From the NCBI RefSeq assembly GCF_031143425.1, contig NC_090440.1, positions 338,275,844 through 338,339,843 on the forward strand: a DNA stretch of 64,000 nt, in the 5' to 3' direction. The notes beneath the pieces are model-generated. The model did no database searches and was not told where the DNA came from. It saw only the letters and a list, made by a program, of their open reading frames with translations. Origin of the DNA: Pleurodeles waltl (Eukaryota > Chordata > Amphibia > Caudata > Salamandridae). Below, one piece after another: positions 44,287 to 56,312 of this stretch. The position numbers were made by a program, and so were the translations under genes. Positions within the stretch are counted from its first letter, which is position 1. Each line of letters begins with the position of its first letter.

Positions 44287-46160
44287 GCCAGTAACATCAG
44301 TGTCAAAACTATCATGGTCACCATAAGGTCTAGAAACAGCTGTAGTCTAATGTTCCACATTTTCTCCACTTCATTGACACAAAAAAATGCTTTTCTCTCA
44401 TGATTAAACACATCAGGAAAATGAGTAAACACCGAGTGAGCATTTGTCCTTAAAAGATGTATCAATTGTTTAGTTGTTGATTTTCTACAACTATTTAATT
44501 GTCTGGCAGGAATAGTTTATCCAGATTGAATGTAGTTAATTAAAGGCCGTTATCACCATGTCTACCCTAGAAATCTCCAAGCAAGAGTTTTCCTTGTCTA
44601 TTGGTCTCTCTAGTCTCACATCTAACTATCTGTGATTTACCTTAATAATGTCTCCAGCTCCAAGTATTTTACATCTCATTTTCTTAGCCTGGTTAAGGTT
44701 GCAGTGTTTTCTGTGTAATAATGGGGTGCAAGGAATGGGTTCACTTTCCATATTCCATCTGCATGTGTGATACAACTTCAGAACGTATTTACATTCATAT
44801 ATATGTTCCTGTTTAGACTAAGAAAGGTCCACTTAAGGTTTGCAAAGGTCAGCTGAGAAATACTAATTATTAGTAGGGGTCCTAATGTGGGGTAAGCTGG
44901 TCTTCAATGAAATTGCTGCTTTGATACTTTCTGAAAAAAAACATTTTCTTATCTACATTGAGAGTGTTTCACATGAAAATCATTAAAATCTTTAAAACAT
45001 AATTATTTCAACTTGGCCATAGTTCTTAATGTAAATGTGACAAACTGAACATTCAAGTGATGCTAGAAGATTTGGTCTGTGTTAAAGAACATGAGGGTCT
45101 GCAATGATTGTGCTTTTATAATCAATTATTATCATTTATAAAATGGCAGAACAACTTAGGTCTGCAATGACTGAGGTGATTTAATCAATTATTTTTTTTT
45201 ATAAAATGGCAGAACAGCTTAAATCATAAATGGCAGAGTGCAGGGTGGCACAGTGAAAAGATGTGTACAATTTGTGTAAAATAGACAGCCAAAAACAAAA
45301 TGTATCATGCAGTAGTAAGAAATCAGCTTTCTAGTCTGCAAATTCAAGATATCTGTGGTCATTAATTAAGTGTCCATGTTTTAACTCCAAAAGGCAAAAT
45401 AGTACAGGATTACCTCTAGAACATTAAATCCTGAAGTGAGGCATCTTTCCCAGGAGCTCCAATGAATGCCAAAAATTGAGTACGAACAATGGCAATGGTA
45501 TAAAAAACAAGACTATTCCCCAGTGTGCATTTTTTTGCAATAGTCACTCTGCTAGAGGACCAGGGCCCACGTTTACAAGCAGCCTGCACTGCGGGTGCAT
45601 TACTTTTAATGATGCACCCACAGTGCAGACTGCTGACCCATATCTTCAAGGCCATGCAAAGCCACCCTCCGTCTTTCTTTGATGGCCTTGTAGATAGAGA
45701 AGAAGTCAATACAGTTCAAGTCACTCTGTTGCCTTACTTTACTCTAGGGAGGTGTTTCCATGGTTGTTGTGTTGGTGTTCCTAATAAACAGAAGTGAATT
45801 TTGACGCATTCCCAGATTTACAAGGTGCTGTAAACCTGGGATTGCGTCAAAAACCTATGCCACCCTAGGGGTGGTGTAGGAGTGATGCAACGGGGAGAAA
45901 TATCTTTAATTCTCACCCTTTTTTCCTTTTTCTATATGTGCTGCATTAAATATAATTGGACTACAAATCCCAGTGTTACACGTGGCAGGAGGGCCGCAAG
46001 TGGGCTGCCACATCATCTTTGCACCTAGAGGTGCTATAAAGGGATTTCCTGAGTCCTGCAGCATGGGACATGCCCAAGACCAGGCCAAGAGCAGGCTTGT
46101 CTGTGCCCGCCCATGCCTGGCTGAGGCTGGCCTGGACCCACCTACCGAAATCAGTCCCAG
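44287..46160. repeat. Unassigned DNA with a 63-bp duplication and a palindromic repeat
   Basis: 44287-45090 is AT-rich with nothing recognised. 45097-45225 holds two tandem copies, about 63 bp apart, of a unit with GTCTGCAATGA and TATAAAATGGCAGAACA. 45540-45900 is a non-coding repeat with two hairpins: around 45578-45635 (CAGTCTGCACTGTGGGTGCA pairing) and 45802-45849 (arms TGACGCAnTCCCAGnTTTAC, 19 of 21 pairs). Such short palindromic blocks recur near 53900-54440. Confidence 0.5.
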
Positions 46161-46373
46161 GGTGAGGGACTTTTTATCTGTTTTTTAGCTATGCTCATCA
46201 AAGTCATTGAGGTCTGTTCTACACTCCCAGCATTGTGGTTGTGTGTACTTTAACACACTCTTCTAATTCTGTGACATTTTAGCATTGGGATACCACACAG
46301 TTGATATGGGTAAAAGGAAAGCTAGGGGCAGTCCATCTGTTATATCTCCCCTCCTGTAACTAGTATTGACCAG

Positions 46374-47408
46374 ATGTTGCAAAAGGTTGTGGAGATAATC
46401 TCAACCAAAATTGCCCTGACTGAAAGAATTTTGTCACTGGGCACTGCCTTTTCACCAACCCCAGAAGCTACCCTTACTGTTGGTTTTGCACAGGCGCTAT
46501 TGTCAGGTGACATTGATGACCAATTACCCACTTCTGATGAGTCCGCCTTCTACTTCTCAGGTTGAAGAGGCCCGTCTGAAGGAAATACAGAGGCCTTCTG
46601 GCGGCTGACCCATCAGTAATGTCAAACAGCATAGATGTAATTTATCATTCAGGACACCTTCTAGCCTGGCTCTCTTCTTTCCAGTACCCACGTAACCAGC
46701 TCCCACTTATCAGGACCCAAAGGGGACTTTACCTATCCTTTCATGGGTTAAGGACCTGCTAGAGATATCTTGGGAAAAATAGAGCCATTGTGTCAGCTGA
46801 ATTCTCACCCATCTTGGCCCATTTGGAAGCCAGTGAAAAGGTAATCAATGAAACTAGGGGCAACCACACTCAGCCACTCCGGGCTTTTAACTCAGTAACC
46901 AAGAACACACACAATAATTCTTCCAATCAATTAGTGAGATCGCACTCTGATGGTCCAGCTATTTCCCATTGTGCAGCTACAGTTCTTCAACATACTGTTG
47001 CTTCAAGGCAAATACATGTTAGAATTGGTTGGTCCAACATAGGAACTTCCCACTCTACCTGTTTAATAATATTCTCTTGGTTTGTAGAGTGGGCTAGCTA
47101 GGGCTGGGACTGGTGGACCTTCAGGGAGACTGCATTGTAATCAATTTCAGGCCACCCTTGATTATGCATAACCTTTTATTTGACTGCTATAAGGCCTCCG
47201 GAAGGGCTTCTAGGGCTATCGACTTTCTGCCAATAGGGTATTTTTACAAACCTTCTTCTGTTATGAGGCCCCTTCATCGTTCCACCAGGCATCGTACACA
47301 ATCTTTTTCAGTTGGGCATGTACCCCCTAGTGTCCGTCTTAGTGTCATGAATTCCTCTGGAATTCAATTTTCTTACCACTTTGAAGCCCTGAAGGGGGTT
47401 GATTGACT
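46374..47408 (+). pseudogene. LINE ORF1-like region, broken
   Basis: Pieces in several frames: MLQKVVEIISTKIALTERIL (helical, coiled-coil-like) at 46374, a Ser/Asn-rich part at 46790-47100, and RPPLIMHNLLFDCYKASGRA near 47150. Position just before an endonuclease-RT region is the main argument. No zinc knuckle or RRM was recognised, so the assignment is by context. Confidence 0.4.
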
Positions 47409-47459
47409 CAGCACTCCTAGAAGCATCTCCACGGTAAGGGGATCTGCCAAGAAGGAGCA

Positions 47460-50110
47460 AATTGGGCTAGTCATGGATTTTGGTACCCTCACTGTGGTAT
47501 CCATGAACCCTTATATAAATAATCTGCCCATATTGAATGTTTTATCTTGGATCACAGCTGGTTTAAACTCAAAGCTTATTGACCCTGGTTGGGGGCATTT
47601 ATTGATCAATTTAATGTATGCCTCCGAAAGGTAATATGGAGTTCAGAAGCTACCTACAGGTAAGGCTATGTTTCATATTATATCTGTCCAGTGGGTCTGG
47701 AAGGGGTCCCCCATCTAACAACCTTGTACCCGCTAATAATAGGCTAAGAGTGAAGTGGGGCAAAGTGGAGGGCTTGCAATCCCTAAGGGACAGGATGGGC
47801 TTATCAGCCCTTCAAAGATGTTCTTTTTGACTTAAACAACCTATCTTGTATACAGGATAGAAGCTTTGCCATTTCACTTATGAATACAAATCTATTTATT
47901 AGCTTAGGGGAATGCTTTAGGCAACCTTCCAAGCCTCACAGAACAGCTGAAAAGTACAAACATACTTGGTTCAACAATGACTGTAGTCACGGAAAGGAAC
48001 TGTGTTAAGCATTGATAAGTAGTGATACTAGTTTAATTAAAACAAAGCGGAGAGGGTATGGTCTAACCCAACAGCATGCACATAAGGAGTGGGACGTACA
48101 ACTTTGGGAAGATATCTATGAGGCATATGTTGGCAAAGACATTAAAACATTTTGGAGGCTAGTTGCTAATGGAGGGAACGTCACCCCTAAGCTTTTTGCT
48201 GACTCCACGTCTCATGAAGTATGGGTCAACTGCTTTTCTGGTCTCTACAGGAAGTCATCTAATGAAGGGGCTCTACCAATTCTTCTGAGAGCTTCTGACA
48301 TTCCCCCATTAAAGACATTAAAGAATGATCTGAGGGAGACTATCACCCAGGCCATAGCAGCAGGAAAAGTGTCTGGTCCTGATGGGGTGCCGGGTGACTT
48401 TTTTTTTGCTAACATTGAGTGCTGTGCCCTATATTTGAATAAACTATCAAATTATATTGTGAGTGGTGTCAGCATTCCTGACAGTTGGGAGGCAGCAGAG
48501 ATTGTACTCATTTATATAAAAGGCCCCTGAGACTCTCCCCTTAATTACAGGCCAATATTCTTATTGATGTAACACTGAAGGCTTTTGCCAGGCAGATTCT
48601 GGGAAAATTGAAGACCAGGTTAGAGGAACACCAGGCCCTTATACACCTTTAGGCTGGTTTCAATAGACTTATCAGTGCAATAGATCAGATTTTTAGGTTC
48701 CTAGCTATCTACTGGAAAACCATAGTTCTCCAAAAGCCCGATTTGTATTTAGTTTTGTAGACCTAAAATGTGCTTTTAACTTCTGAGTATTTTGTGGACA
48801 GTATTGAAGGACAACGGGGTACATTATGATCTCCTGGACATCTTAGTGCATTTACATGAAGGCACATTTGCCCAAGTCCATTGGGGTTTGGGAGGTCAAC
48901 TGACAGAGCAGATAGGGGTATACAAGGATGTACGTCAAGGGTGCATTCTGATTCCTACCCTGTTCTCCTTATTTTCAAATGACGGGGTCGTCTATTTAAA
49001 GGATGATACTAATGATGCACCCCTGGTCGTGGATCACAAGATTCCACTTCTGCTCTTCGCAGATGATACACTGTTGGTGACCTAGTGAATAAGTATAGAA
49101 TAAGTATAGATTATTTTGCTCTGATTGGGGTTTGGTGATCAACCATTCCAAAATAAAATGTATGGCTATCAGTCCTCAAAGGTCCTTTAGGAGTATTGTA
49201 AATCAAGAGGGCAATCCATTGGAAACGGTGACAGAATTTGACTATCTGGGAATTAGGTTCACTGGGTCTATGTTATGGAGCTCTCAGAATAAAAAGAATA
49301 GTTCAAACCTACTCAGCATGCCTCAGCCATCAAGAGACTGTATAGATCATCTAGAGTCAGGCACATATCCCCTGTGCTCAAGGTATATAGGGCTAAGAAT
49401 GAGGGAAGTGGACTTTATGGAGCAGAGTTGTGGGGAACTGTTAATTTGACTCCACTTGGGACAGCCCAAATCTTCCTAAACATATTCCTTTAGTTCCATT
49501 ACAGCATGGTATGGGCATCACACCAATGCTCCAAAAGACCCGATTTAAGCCACTTGTATATTGGTGCAGACTAAAGTATACTCCTGCCCTTGTTAATTAT
49601 TACAAATCCTTTTAGGAAGTGGTTTTATTAGATGCTTTTGGGAAAGGTAAGCGATTAAACTATGTAAGCCAAAACTAGTTCAGCTTGGACTAGGAGACTT
49701 GGTCTACTCACCCCTCAGTAAAATCTGTAACTGTCGGGGTTAACTATCTGTCATTTAAAAAAAAATTAAATGCAACACCACCTTTGAATCCTTTTTAGAT
49801 TATATATATTCTTCCAGGGCTAAGCAATTCTACCTCAGATTTCATTATGGTACTCTTCCCCTTCTTCCTCTGCAGGCAAAATGGAAGAATAATCCCTCCC
49901 TGAATGTTACCTGCTGATTGTGCTGCCAGACTGATGAAACTCTTGCTCACTTTAGGTTTTTCTGGCCTGAATACACAGAGTCTAGGAAGATTTGGGTCAT
50001 TCCAATTTGTAAACAGCTAGGATGTAGACAGATCTTTACAGCTCGGAGGCTGCTGTGCAAGGAGCAGTTCCAGCTGGTTGTATGTGCAGTTTCTAAATAC
50101 ATTTAGTGGA
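47460..50110 (+). pseudogene. LINE ORF2: endonuclease and reverse transcriptase, broken
   Basis: The endonuclease start is seen as LSWITAGLNSKLIDPGWG (about 47545-47600). RT blocks follow: GKVSGPDGVPGDFF (48367), NYRPI (48544), FVDLKCAFNF (near 48760, motif A Asp), DVRQGCILIPTLFSLF (48927-48975), and FADDTLLVT (about 49056-49083, motif C catalytic pair). Then KIKCMAISPQ, FDYLGIRF (connection) and CCQTDETLAHFRFFWPEY (49921-49975, Cys/His C-terminal segment). Stops at 48528-48530, near 48650 and 48783 and shifts between blocks make it inactive. Confidence 0.75.
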
Positions 50111-50787
50111 GCTGAGCTAGTTCTTCTGTTTAAAAAATGTAAGTCCATTTGAGGTGGCTCTCTGCAATGTACTATGTAGGCTGAAGAACTCCTTTTAGGG
50201 CCATGCCATACCTGGGGCACATTTTAGGAAAGGATTGTGCTGTTTTCAATTTACCTTTCTTAGTTTTATCCTTTTTGCTGATGATGAGATGTATTTTACA
50301 TGTTTTATCCTCTTTTAAAATTCCTATTGTGGATATTACTGTGGTTTTTACTTTCATGGTTGTAAAATACTGAATAAAGTATAAAGTATGATGATGATGA
50401 TTCTCTTTCATTTAGTTTCTTCATTTAGTTTCTGCAGAAATTGATGTTGATTGTCACCCTTGCAATTTCAGTATTCATTTTGCTTTCTAGCTAAATTCTA
50501 CACGTTCTTACTATGTGCAGACAGGGCACTCCATCACACATGAGATAGTGTACTCTATCTACCAAACTCTTGGTCTGCTCCAATTATTTTGAGATGGGTT
50601 GACAATAAACTTTCTGTCAATGGAGACAATGAATCTGGCAGAAAATAAAAACCCAACATCCTATCCCAGTCTTCACAAAGAAGAAGCTAAAACTCATTAA
50701 CAGAATTAAAATCTAGGCATATGTTTCCAGTCAGAACCCCTAGGTACTCTAGTCCACTGGGAACCCCCCTTCTCTAAATTATTTGTG

Positions 50788-51712
50788 CCCTCATTATGAC
50801 ATTGGCGGTAAATGCCACCTACTGCCGCGGCGACAGCCGCCAAAAGACCGTTGTTGCGGCTACCAGCCGTCCACCAAATTATGAATGTAGCCGGAATTCT
50901 GCCAGAAGGATGGCGGAATTCTGTTACGGCCATGGTGACAGATGGCGGTAAGGCAGAGCTGCTGCCAGCAGCAGCGCCACACCAGTAGATCGCTGCTGAC
51001 CGTATCATGACCCATGATACGGCCTGGTGGTGTTCTGCTGGCGGACGCTGCTGCTGGCAGCAGCATCCCGTCTCCTGCCGGAGGACCCCCTCACAACAGG
51101 TAAGTCAGGTTCTACGACAGAGGAGGGGGTGTTGTGTGTGTGGGGGTGTGTGTCTGTCTGTGCGTGCGTGTATCTGGGTGTGAGATGCATGTTGTCTGTG
51201 TGTGCGTGTATGAATGTGTGAGTGTGTGTATGTTGTGTTATGTGAATGCGTGTGTGTTTGAATGTATGTGTGTGTGGATGTGTGTATGAATAGATGTATG
51301 CACGCCTGAATGAATCTGGGTATGAGTGTGTATATGCGTGTGTTGGATGGTGCATGAAGGTACGTGTATGTTGTTTGGGGTCTGGAGTGGGAGAGGGTGT
51401 GGAGGGGAAACCAGGGGAGGAGGAGGGGGCAGGGAAGAGCACTATCAGTGACAGGGAAGGGATTCCCTGACACTGATAGTGTCTACCGCCATGGCTGTAG
51501 GTGGGGTCATAATCCCTCATGTGAGCTAGCAACGGACGCCTGGCTGGAGACTGCAGCCCGGCTGTCATCACCGCTGTGGCGGGCGGTGTGGTACATTGGC
51601 GGTTACGCTTGGGCCAAACCGCCAATGTCATAATATGGGGAAACGTACAGCTAGCCTGTTGGCAGTACTTTTCTCCATTTTACCGCCGTCCATCAGGGTT
51701 GTAATGACGGCC
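50788..51712. mobile_element. Harbinger-derived non-autonomous element with GT-rich core
   Basis: Left end GCCCTCATTATGACATTGGC then GGTAAA; right end, inward, GGCCGTCATTACAACCC and later GGTAAAATGG. Both match the H1-H4 TIRs, and the first 150 bases follow H4's left end (ATTGGCGGTAAA, GACCG, GCCGCCAAAA). The core 51127-51370 is a (GT)n-rich tract like the left subterminal region of H2/H3. It has inner hairpins near 51005-51030 and 51442-51482. No coding capacity; it would depend on a transposase in trans. Confidence 0.7.
51127..51370 (+). repeat. GT-rich low-complexity tract
   Basis: Long runs of GTGTGTG, GTGTATG and TGTGTGCG. The minus strand is open and Thr/His-rich only because of this composition. 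Confidence 0.8.
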
Positions 51713-52429
51713 TTAATACCATCTTTAGGATGCATGAACTACTTAGTTCATGAAACTATATGGCTGTCAAACTTCCACTGAGGATTTCAGAAAGCTAAGT
51801 GATTTTAGACCCTGATTTTTAAACTTCTAATCACAACGCAATTCTCAAAGAAAGCTGTGCTGTGGCTAAATGTCTCAGAGACCCCAATAAAAAAAGAGTA
51901 ATTTTTCTTTGACCTCTTTTAGACTAGCTTGCAGCCAGAAGAATCTGTGTAAATAGAGTTGATAGCAGTACATGCGTGCCATTTCTTCATAATAGAAGAA
52001 TTGGCATCGCTTTGATTATTTTATGTTTATAAGCAGCATTCTATGCCTTGGAACATTCAATGAACCTGGAAAGCTTCCTGACAGCTGTTATGTGGGTAGT
52101 TCTGGCCTACAACTAGTAAGGCTTGGGAAAAGCAAGTAGTTCATTTCCCACTAACTTCATGACAAACAACAAATGAAAGACTGAAAAGTGAGAAAGAAGA
52201 AAAAGGTGGAGAAAGCTATAATTTAAAAGAATATGAAAGAGTGAGATAAAGAGGCAAGAAGTGTAAGGTAGTGAAAGAAAAAGGCAGTAAGTGAAATAAA
52301 TTTGCTTTCTATTTGGTAATGCTAGATTTGGGTGCACTACAGGTGGGCTCATGACCAAAATCTTGGGTCACTTCACTCACTTTTTTTATATAATCAAATA
52401 CTGCAGTCACCTTTTCCTCTAACTTGTCC
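51713..52429. other. Unassigned AT-rich DNA
   Basis: No gene. 52160-52310 is purine-rich (GAAAGAGTGAGA). Nothing else recognised. Confidence 0.4.
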
Positions 52430-52690
52430 AGATTCTCTTAGTCAGGACATTAACTCATCATGGGCTGTTTTCCTTTTGGTTCATTAGCCAAACATCAAGC
52501 CAACACTGATTAGACAGTGTCCTGCAACTAGATGTTACAGCTGTTTATCAGGTGCTCTTGCACATACCATTGATGCTTTAGGTACAGGAGGTGGAACCGT
52601 GGAGCCATTATTTTTAGGGCCCAACGGATGATTTTCTTGCTTTCTTCAAATTCTGCACCAAATTAATTAAGGGTTTGTGTTGCCCTTGCG
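52430..52690 (+). repeat. First copy of a local direct duplication
   Basis: Contains TCATCATGGGCT, TTCATTAGCCA, ACTAGATG, CATTGATGCTTTAGGTACA, GTGGAACCGTGGAGCCATT and GGGTTTGTGTTGCCCTTG. The same words in the same order occur at 52745-52836 and 53757-53925, split by a LINE fragment. Confidence 0.7.
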
Positions 52691-52744
52691 CCATGCAAGG
52701 TGGGACAGGGTGATGCAAAACCTAGAATGAGATTTACAAAGACA

Positions 52745-53925
52745 CATCCTCTAAGTCAGGACTCCAAGTCATCATGGGCTCTTTTATTTTTCGTTCATTA
52801 GCCAGACATCTAGCCAGCATTGCTTAGCCAGCGTCAAATCAAATCAAATCAGAATTTATAGAGCGCAACTACCCATCCGTAAGGGTCTGAAGGCACTGAG
52901 GGGACTTGTCCTCTGTGCTTCAGTTGAAGAGCCAGGTTTTAAGGTCCTTCCTGAATTGATGGTAATGATAGTGACTGCATGAATTCAGGGGCAGGGTCTT
53001 CCAGCTCTTTGCTGCAAGGTAGGCGAAGGATTTTCCTCCAGCCAAGGTCTTCTATATATGGGATATGGTGGCTAGTGCTTGTTGAGTGGAGCGGAGAGGT
53101 CTAGTGGGGGAGTAGAAGGTGATGCGGTGGTTGAGGTAGGTGGGTCCTAGGTCATGGAGAGCCTTATTTGCATGGAGGAGGAGTTTAAAGTTAATTATTT
53201 TCTCAATGGGAAGCCAGTGGAGGTCTCTTAGATGATTGGTGATGTGTTTGTGGCCGGGAATGTCCAGGATAAGTCTGGCAGAGGCGTTTTGGATGTGCTG
53301 TAGTTTCTTCCGGTTCTTCTGGGTTGAACCGGCATATAGTGCATTGCCATAGTCGTGTCTGCTGGTAACCATGGGGTATGGTTCTGTGGAAGTCCTTTGA
53401 GATCCATCTATAGATCTTCTGGAGAAGTTGGAGTGTGCAAAATCAGGAGGATGCAACTGAGTTGACTTAACAGGTCATGATGAGCGATTAATCCACGATA
53501 AAACTGAGGTTGCATGATTGGTTTGTCGAATGGGGTCTGCCGAGGGTGGATGTCCACCAGGAGTCGTCTCAGGCTGATGTGGAGGGTCCCAGAATGAGGA
53601 TCTCGGTCTTGTCAGAGTTGAGCTTGAGTCAGCTGTCCTTCATCCAGGTGGCGACGGCTTCCATCCCTTTGTGGAAATTCTTCTTAGCAGTTGGTGGGTT
53701 TTCAGTCAGTGAGATGATCAGCTGTCAGCATAGGATTCGATGTTCAGCCCATGGTCATCCAACTAGATTTCATAGCTCCTTATCAGATGCATATGGCATT
53801 GATGCTTTAGCTACAACAGGTGGAACTGTGGAGCCATTATTTGTAGGTCCCACCAGATGTTTTTTTTGCTTTTTGCAAACTCTGGGCAATATTTATTAAG
53901 GGTTTGCGTTGCCCTTGTGCCAAAT
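52745..53925 (+). repeat. Second copy of the direct duplication, split by LINE insertion
   Basis: Left part 52745-52836 (TCATCATGGGCTC, TTCATTAGCCAGACATC) and right part 53757-53925 (CAACTAGAT, CATTGATGCTTTAGCTACA, GTGGAACTGTGGAGCCATT, GGGTTTGCGTTGCCCTTG). Removing 52837-53756 restores colinearity with 52430-52690. Confidence 0.7.
52837..53756 (-). pseudogene. L2-like LINE, 3' RT fragment
   Basis: Minus strand: LKLNSDKTEILILGP near 53620 (late RT domain of L2-type LINEs), then RKKLQHIQNASARLILD and HLRDLHWLPIEKIINFKLL (53330-53170), a hallmark of L2/CR1-type elements, then YSPTRPLRSTQ. It ends with an untranslated part and a short ATTTG-repeat tail (plus-strand CAAATCAAATCAAATCAG at 52838), as L2-type elements do. 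5'-truncated and broken by stops between 53620 and 53456. Confidence 0.75.
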
Positions 53926-55799
53926 GATGCAGACCATGCAAGTCCACCTTTTGTGGCCCTTCCTGGCTTGGTAAAGCTGGAGTAACACAAGGCAGCTCAA
54001 GCCACTGACTTGCAATACTGTGTCCTGGGAATGCGTTACATGGGTGGAGCGTGGGCGTTCTTTGTAATTCCATGTTTTTTGTAATATTCCCAGATTTACT
54101 AAGACAGGGAAGCATCAAAATGCTACACTTTCCCAGGGGAGGCACAATGAGGAGAAATATATTTATTTTGCCTTGTTGTTTCCTCTTTCTAAGTGGGCTG
54201 TATTCTTCAGATGGCCCTTCCTGCACAAAAGCAATCCTGACTACAACATAGGCACCTATGCACTACTGCACAAGGGTGGTTGCGTTGATGCAAGGCAGCA
54301 CACTGTGCGCCACTGCAAGCAGTGGACAGAAATGCATCATATGATGTTTAATATATGGTGCATTACTGACTTCTCCCTTTCAAGAAGCACAGAAAAGTGT
54401 CTTGATGTGTTCCATTGCATAAACGTGTAATAAATCTATCCCTTTATTACTATTTGCTGAAAGGAACTGTTGTAGAATATTAGATTTTTGCTTCTTCTGT
54501 GGGTATTTTCACATCTGTAACATACCAGACACACCAACAAGGAATGCAATGAGGCCTGGAACTTATTTTTGACATATATGCTTGTACATTGATTTACCTT
54601 CCTTCACTTAGAACTGTCCCCGTTATCCGTATGGCCACAGATATACTGGAATGGCCTAAATGTATCTCGCTTTCATGTTGTCTCGTTGTCGCCCTGCAAA
54701 TATTTAAAGTACTACAGTCTGATACATACATGCCTGCTGTAACTCATTCGGTAAGCTGCAGTGGGTTTCCCAACTTCAAGTGTGAGCCGTGTTTTGTTAA
54801 GATAAGGGGCAGAGAAATGGAAATTGGAAGGAGTAAAGGTCTGCTGGGTGTCTTACACCCTCATCCTCTGATTTTCTACTGCCGGCTACATATCACGATT
54901 TTGTTTTCGCTTGTGAGCTGTCCTCTTACTTGTGCTCAAGAATTGTCAATGCCTCGCACAACAGCGGCATCTGTCACAGGGACGATAAAGTACAAATTAC
55001 TTGTAAAAGTATACATAAAAAGCCTTCCAATAGATATCAAGAACAGAGCTCTTAGTACCAGGAGTGTTTAATACGTTCACTGAATAGGAATGGCAGTGAA
55101 AGTGTACATAAAAAACCATAGGTGCGAGAGTCACAGATGAACCTTATTCTTCGGGTGGACTGCCATAATTATGACAAATGTGACCTGAGAGACGTAACGG
55201 ATTCACATATCAGGGGTCAGAGCACAAATAAGAGTAATGTCAGGACAAGACTGTCGATTAAAAACAACGGACAGATTTTGTTTTCCTCTCAGAAGCAAAG
55301 TGTACTTGTGGAGTACTATCAAGTCAGTATGAATTGAAATAGGCAGGTCACAGCAGAGAATTGTCTCCTTTCTTTTTTGGACATTTTTGTTGTTCTTCCC
55401 GAATACGCATGTGTTTTGACACGAATGATGCAGCATTATAAGGGAGACACCCTCTGAAGCATCAATCTTGAAAATGTCATCGTATCTAAATTAATTTAGG
55501 ATTGCTAGTATTTAAATGCCAACACTGGTAAGAATATTGTTACAAATTTGAATCTAGTTGTTTTTTGTTTGGTTTTTCAAATGTCAATAACAATGTTTTT
55601 CAAATACATAAAATACATTTTTATTCAGTAATGTGCACGGTTTGCTTGTTCGTAAGATATCTTACAAATGCTTTCCTTTGCGTTAAAAGGGCAAGCCACG
55701 TCTTCAGGTTCTGCAGGGTAGTACTACATACTTTCTTCTGCAAGCCAAAAAAAGAACAATAAAACTAGGAAGACATGTTCGTTGTTCAGATTTAAGAGC
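53926..55799. other. Unassigned repeats and AT-rich DNA
   Basis: 53926-54440 resembles small palindromic elements of the kind at 45540-45900 (GCCCTTCCTGGCTTGG, CAGATTTACTAAGACAGGG, GATGCAAGGCAGC). 54440-55800 has several 60-160 codon frames without any family motif; I see no gene. Confidence 0.35.
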
Positions 55800-56312
55800 C
55801 ACTAGCTTCTCCTTGCGCCACATTAGCGTTTTTATTTTTATTTTTCATGCTGATGTAGCCCAACGAGGCCAAAATCACTGAGCCAAATTTAGAAAGTGGT
55901 GCAATGCATGCATTTTACCACTTTGTAACACTTTGCGCTACATTATGCCTACACCACGCATAACCTATGCAAAGGGGGCATTCCCCCGTTAGTGGGGCAC
56001 AAAAAATGGCACAAAAAAATCAAAGAGATTTTCAGCACCTATAATGCCTTCTCAGAACAGGCATTAAAAGGAGGCACCCCATTGTGTACAACAGGCCTTT
56101 ATGGGCTTTGCAGGATTAGCGTCAAATTTTTCACGCTAATCCTGCAAAGCTCTGAACTGGCATCAAACGTAATGGTGCTAGATCCCTAACTACCACCATG
56201 GTGAACCGTATATTAAATATGGCGCACACATAGTGGCTTTAGGGGAGCGCTAAGGGGTGCTAGAAAAGTGGCACTGCACTAGGTGCAGCACCACTTCTCA
56301 TAAATAGCCCCC
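55800..56312. repeat. Interspersed repeat, inverted partner of 6830-7200
   Basis: Carries AGTGGTGCAATGCATGC, TTGCGCTACATTATGCC, GCATTAAAAGGAGGCACC, GGCCTTTATGGGCTTTGCAGG and ACGCTAATCCTGCAAAGC, which occur in the opposite order and strand at 6830-7200. Non-coding. Confidence 0.5.

Larger units (their letters stand above)
46160..50402 (+). mobile_element. Degenerate non-LTR retrotransposon (LINE), near full length
   Basis: Two coding regions in order (ORF1-like 46374-47408, ORF2 about 47460-50110), a 3' UTR with AATAAAG near 50373, and a short GAT/ATG microsatellite tail at 50386-50402. This layout is a LINE. The clade is uncertain: the ATG-type tail recalls RTE- or L2-like tails, while two ORFs suggest others. 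Many stops make it old. No target duplication was identified. Confidence 0.65.

Noticed and set aside
51005..51631. A 208-codon minus frame rich in Thr and His
   Set aside because: It is the complement of a (GT)n tract in a non-autonomous element; no conserved domain.
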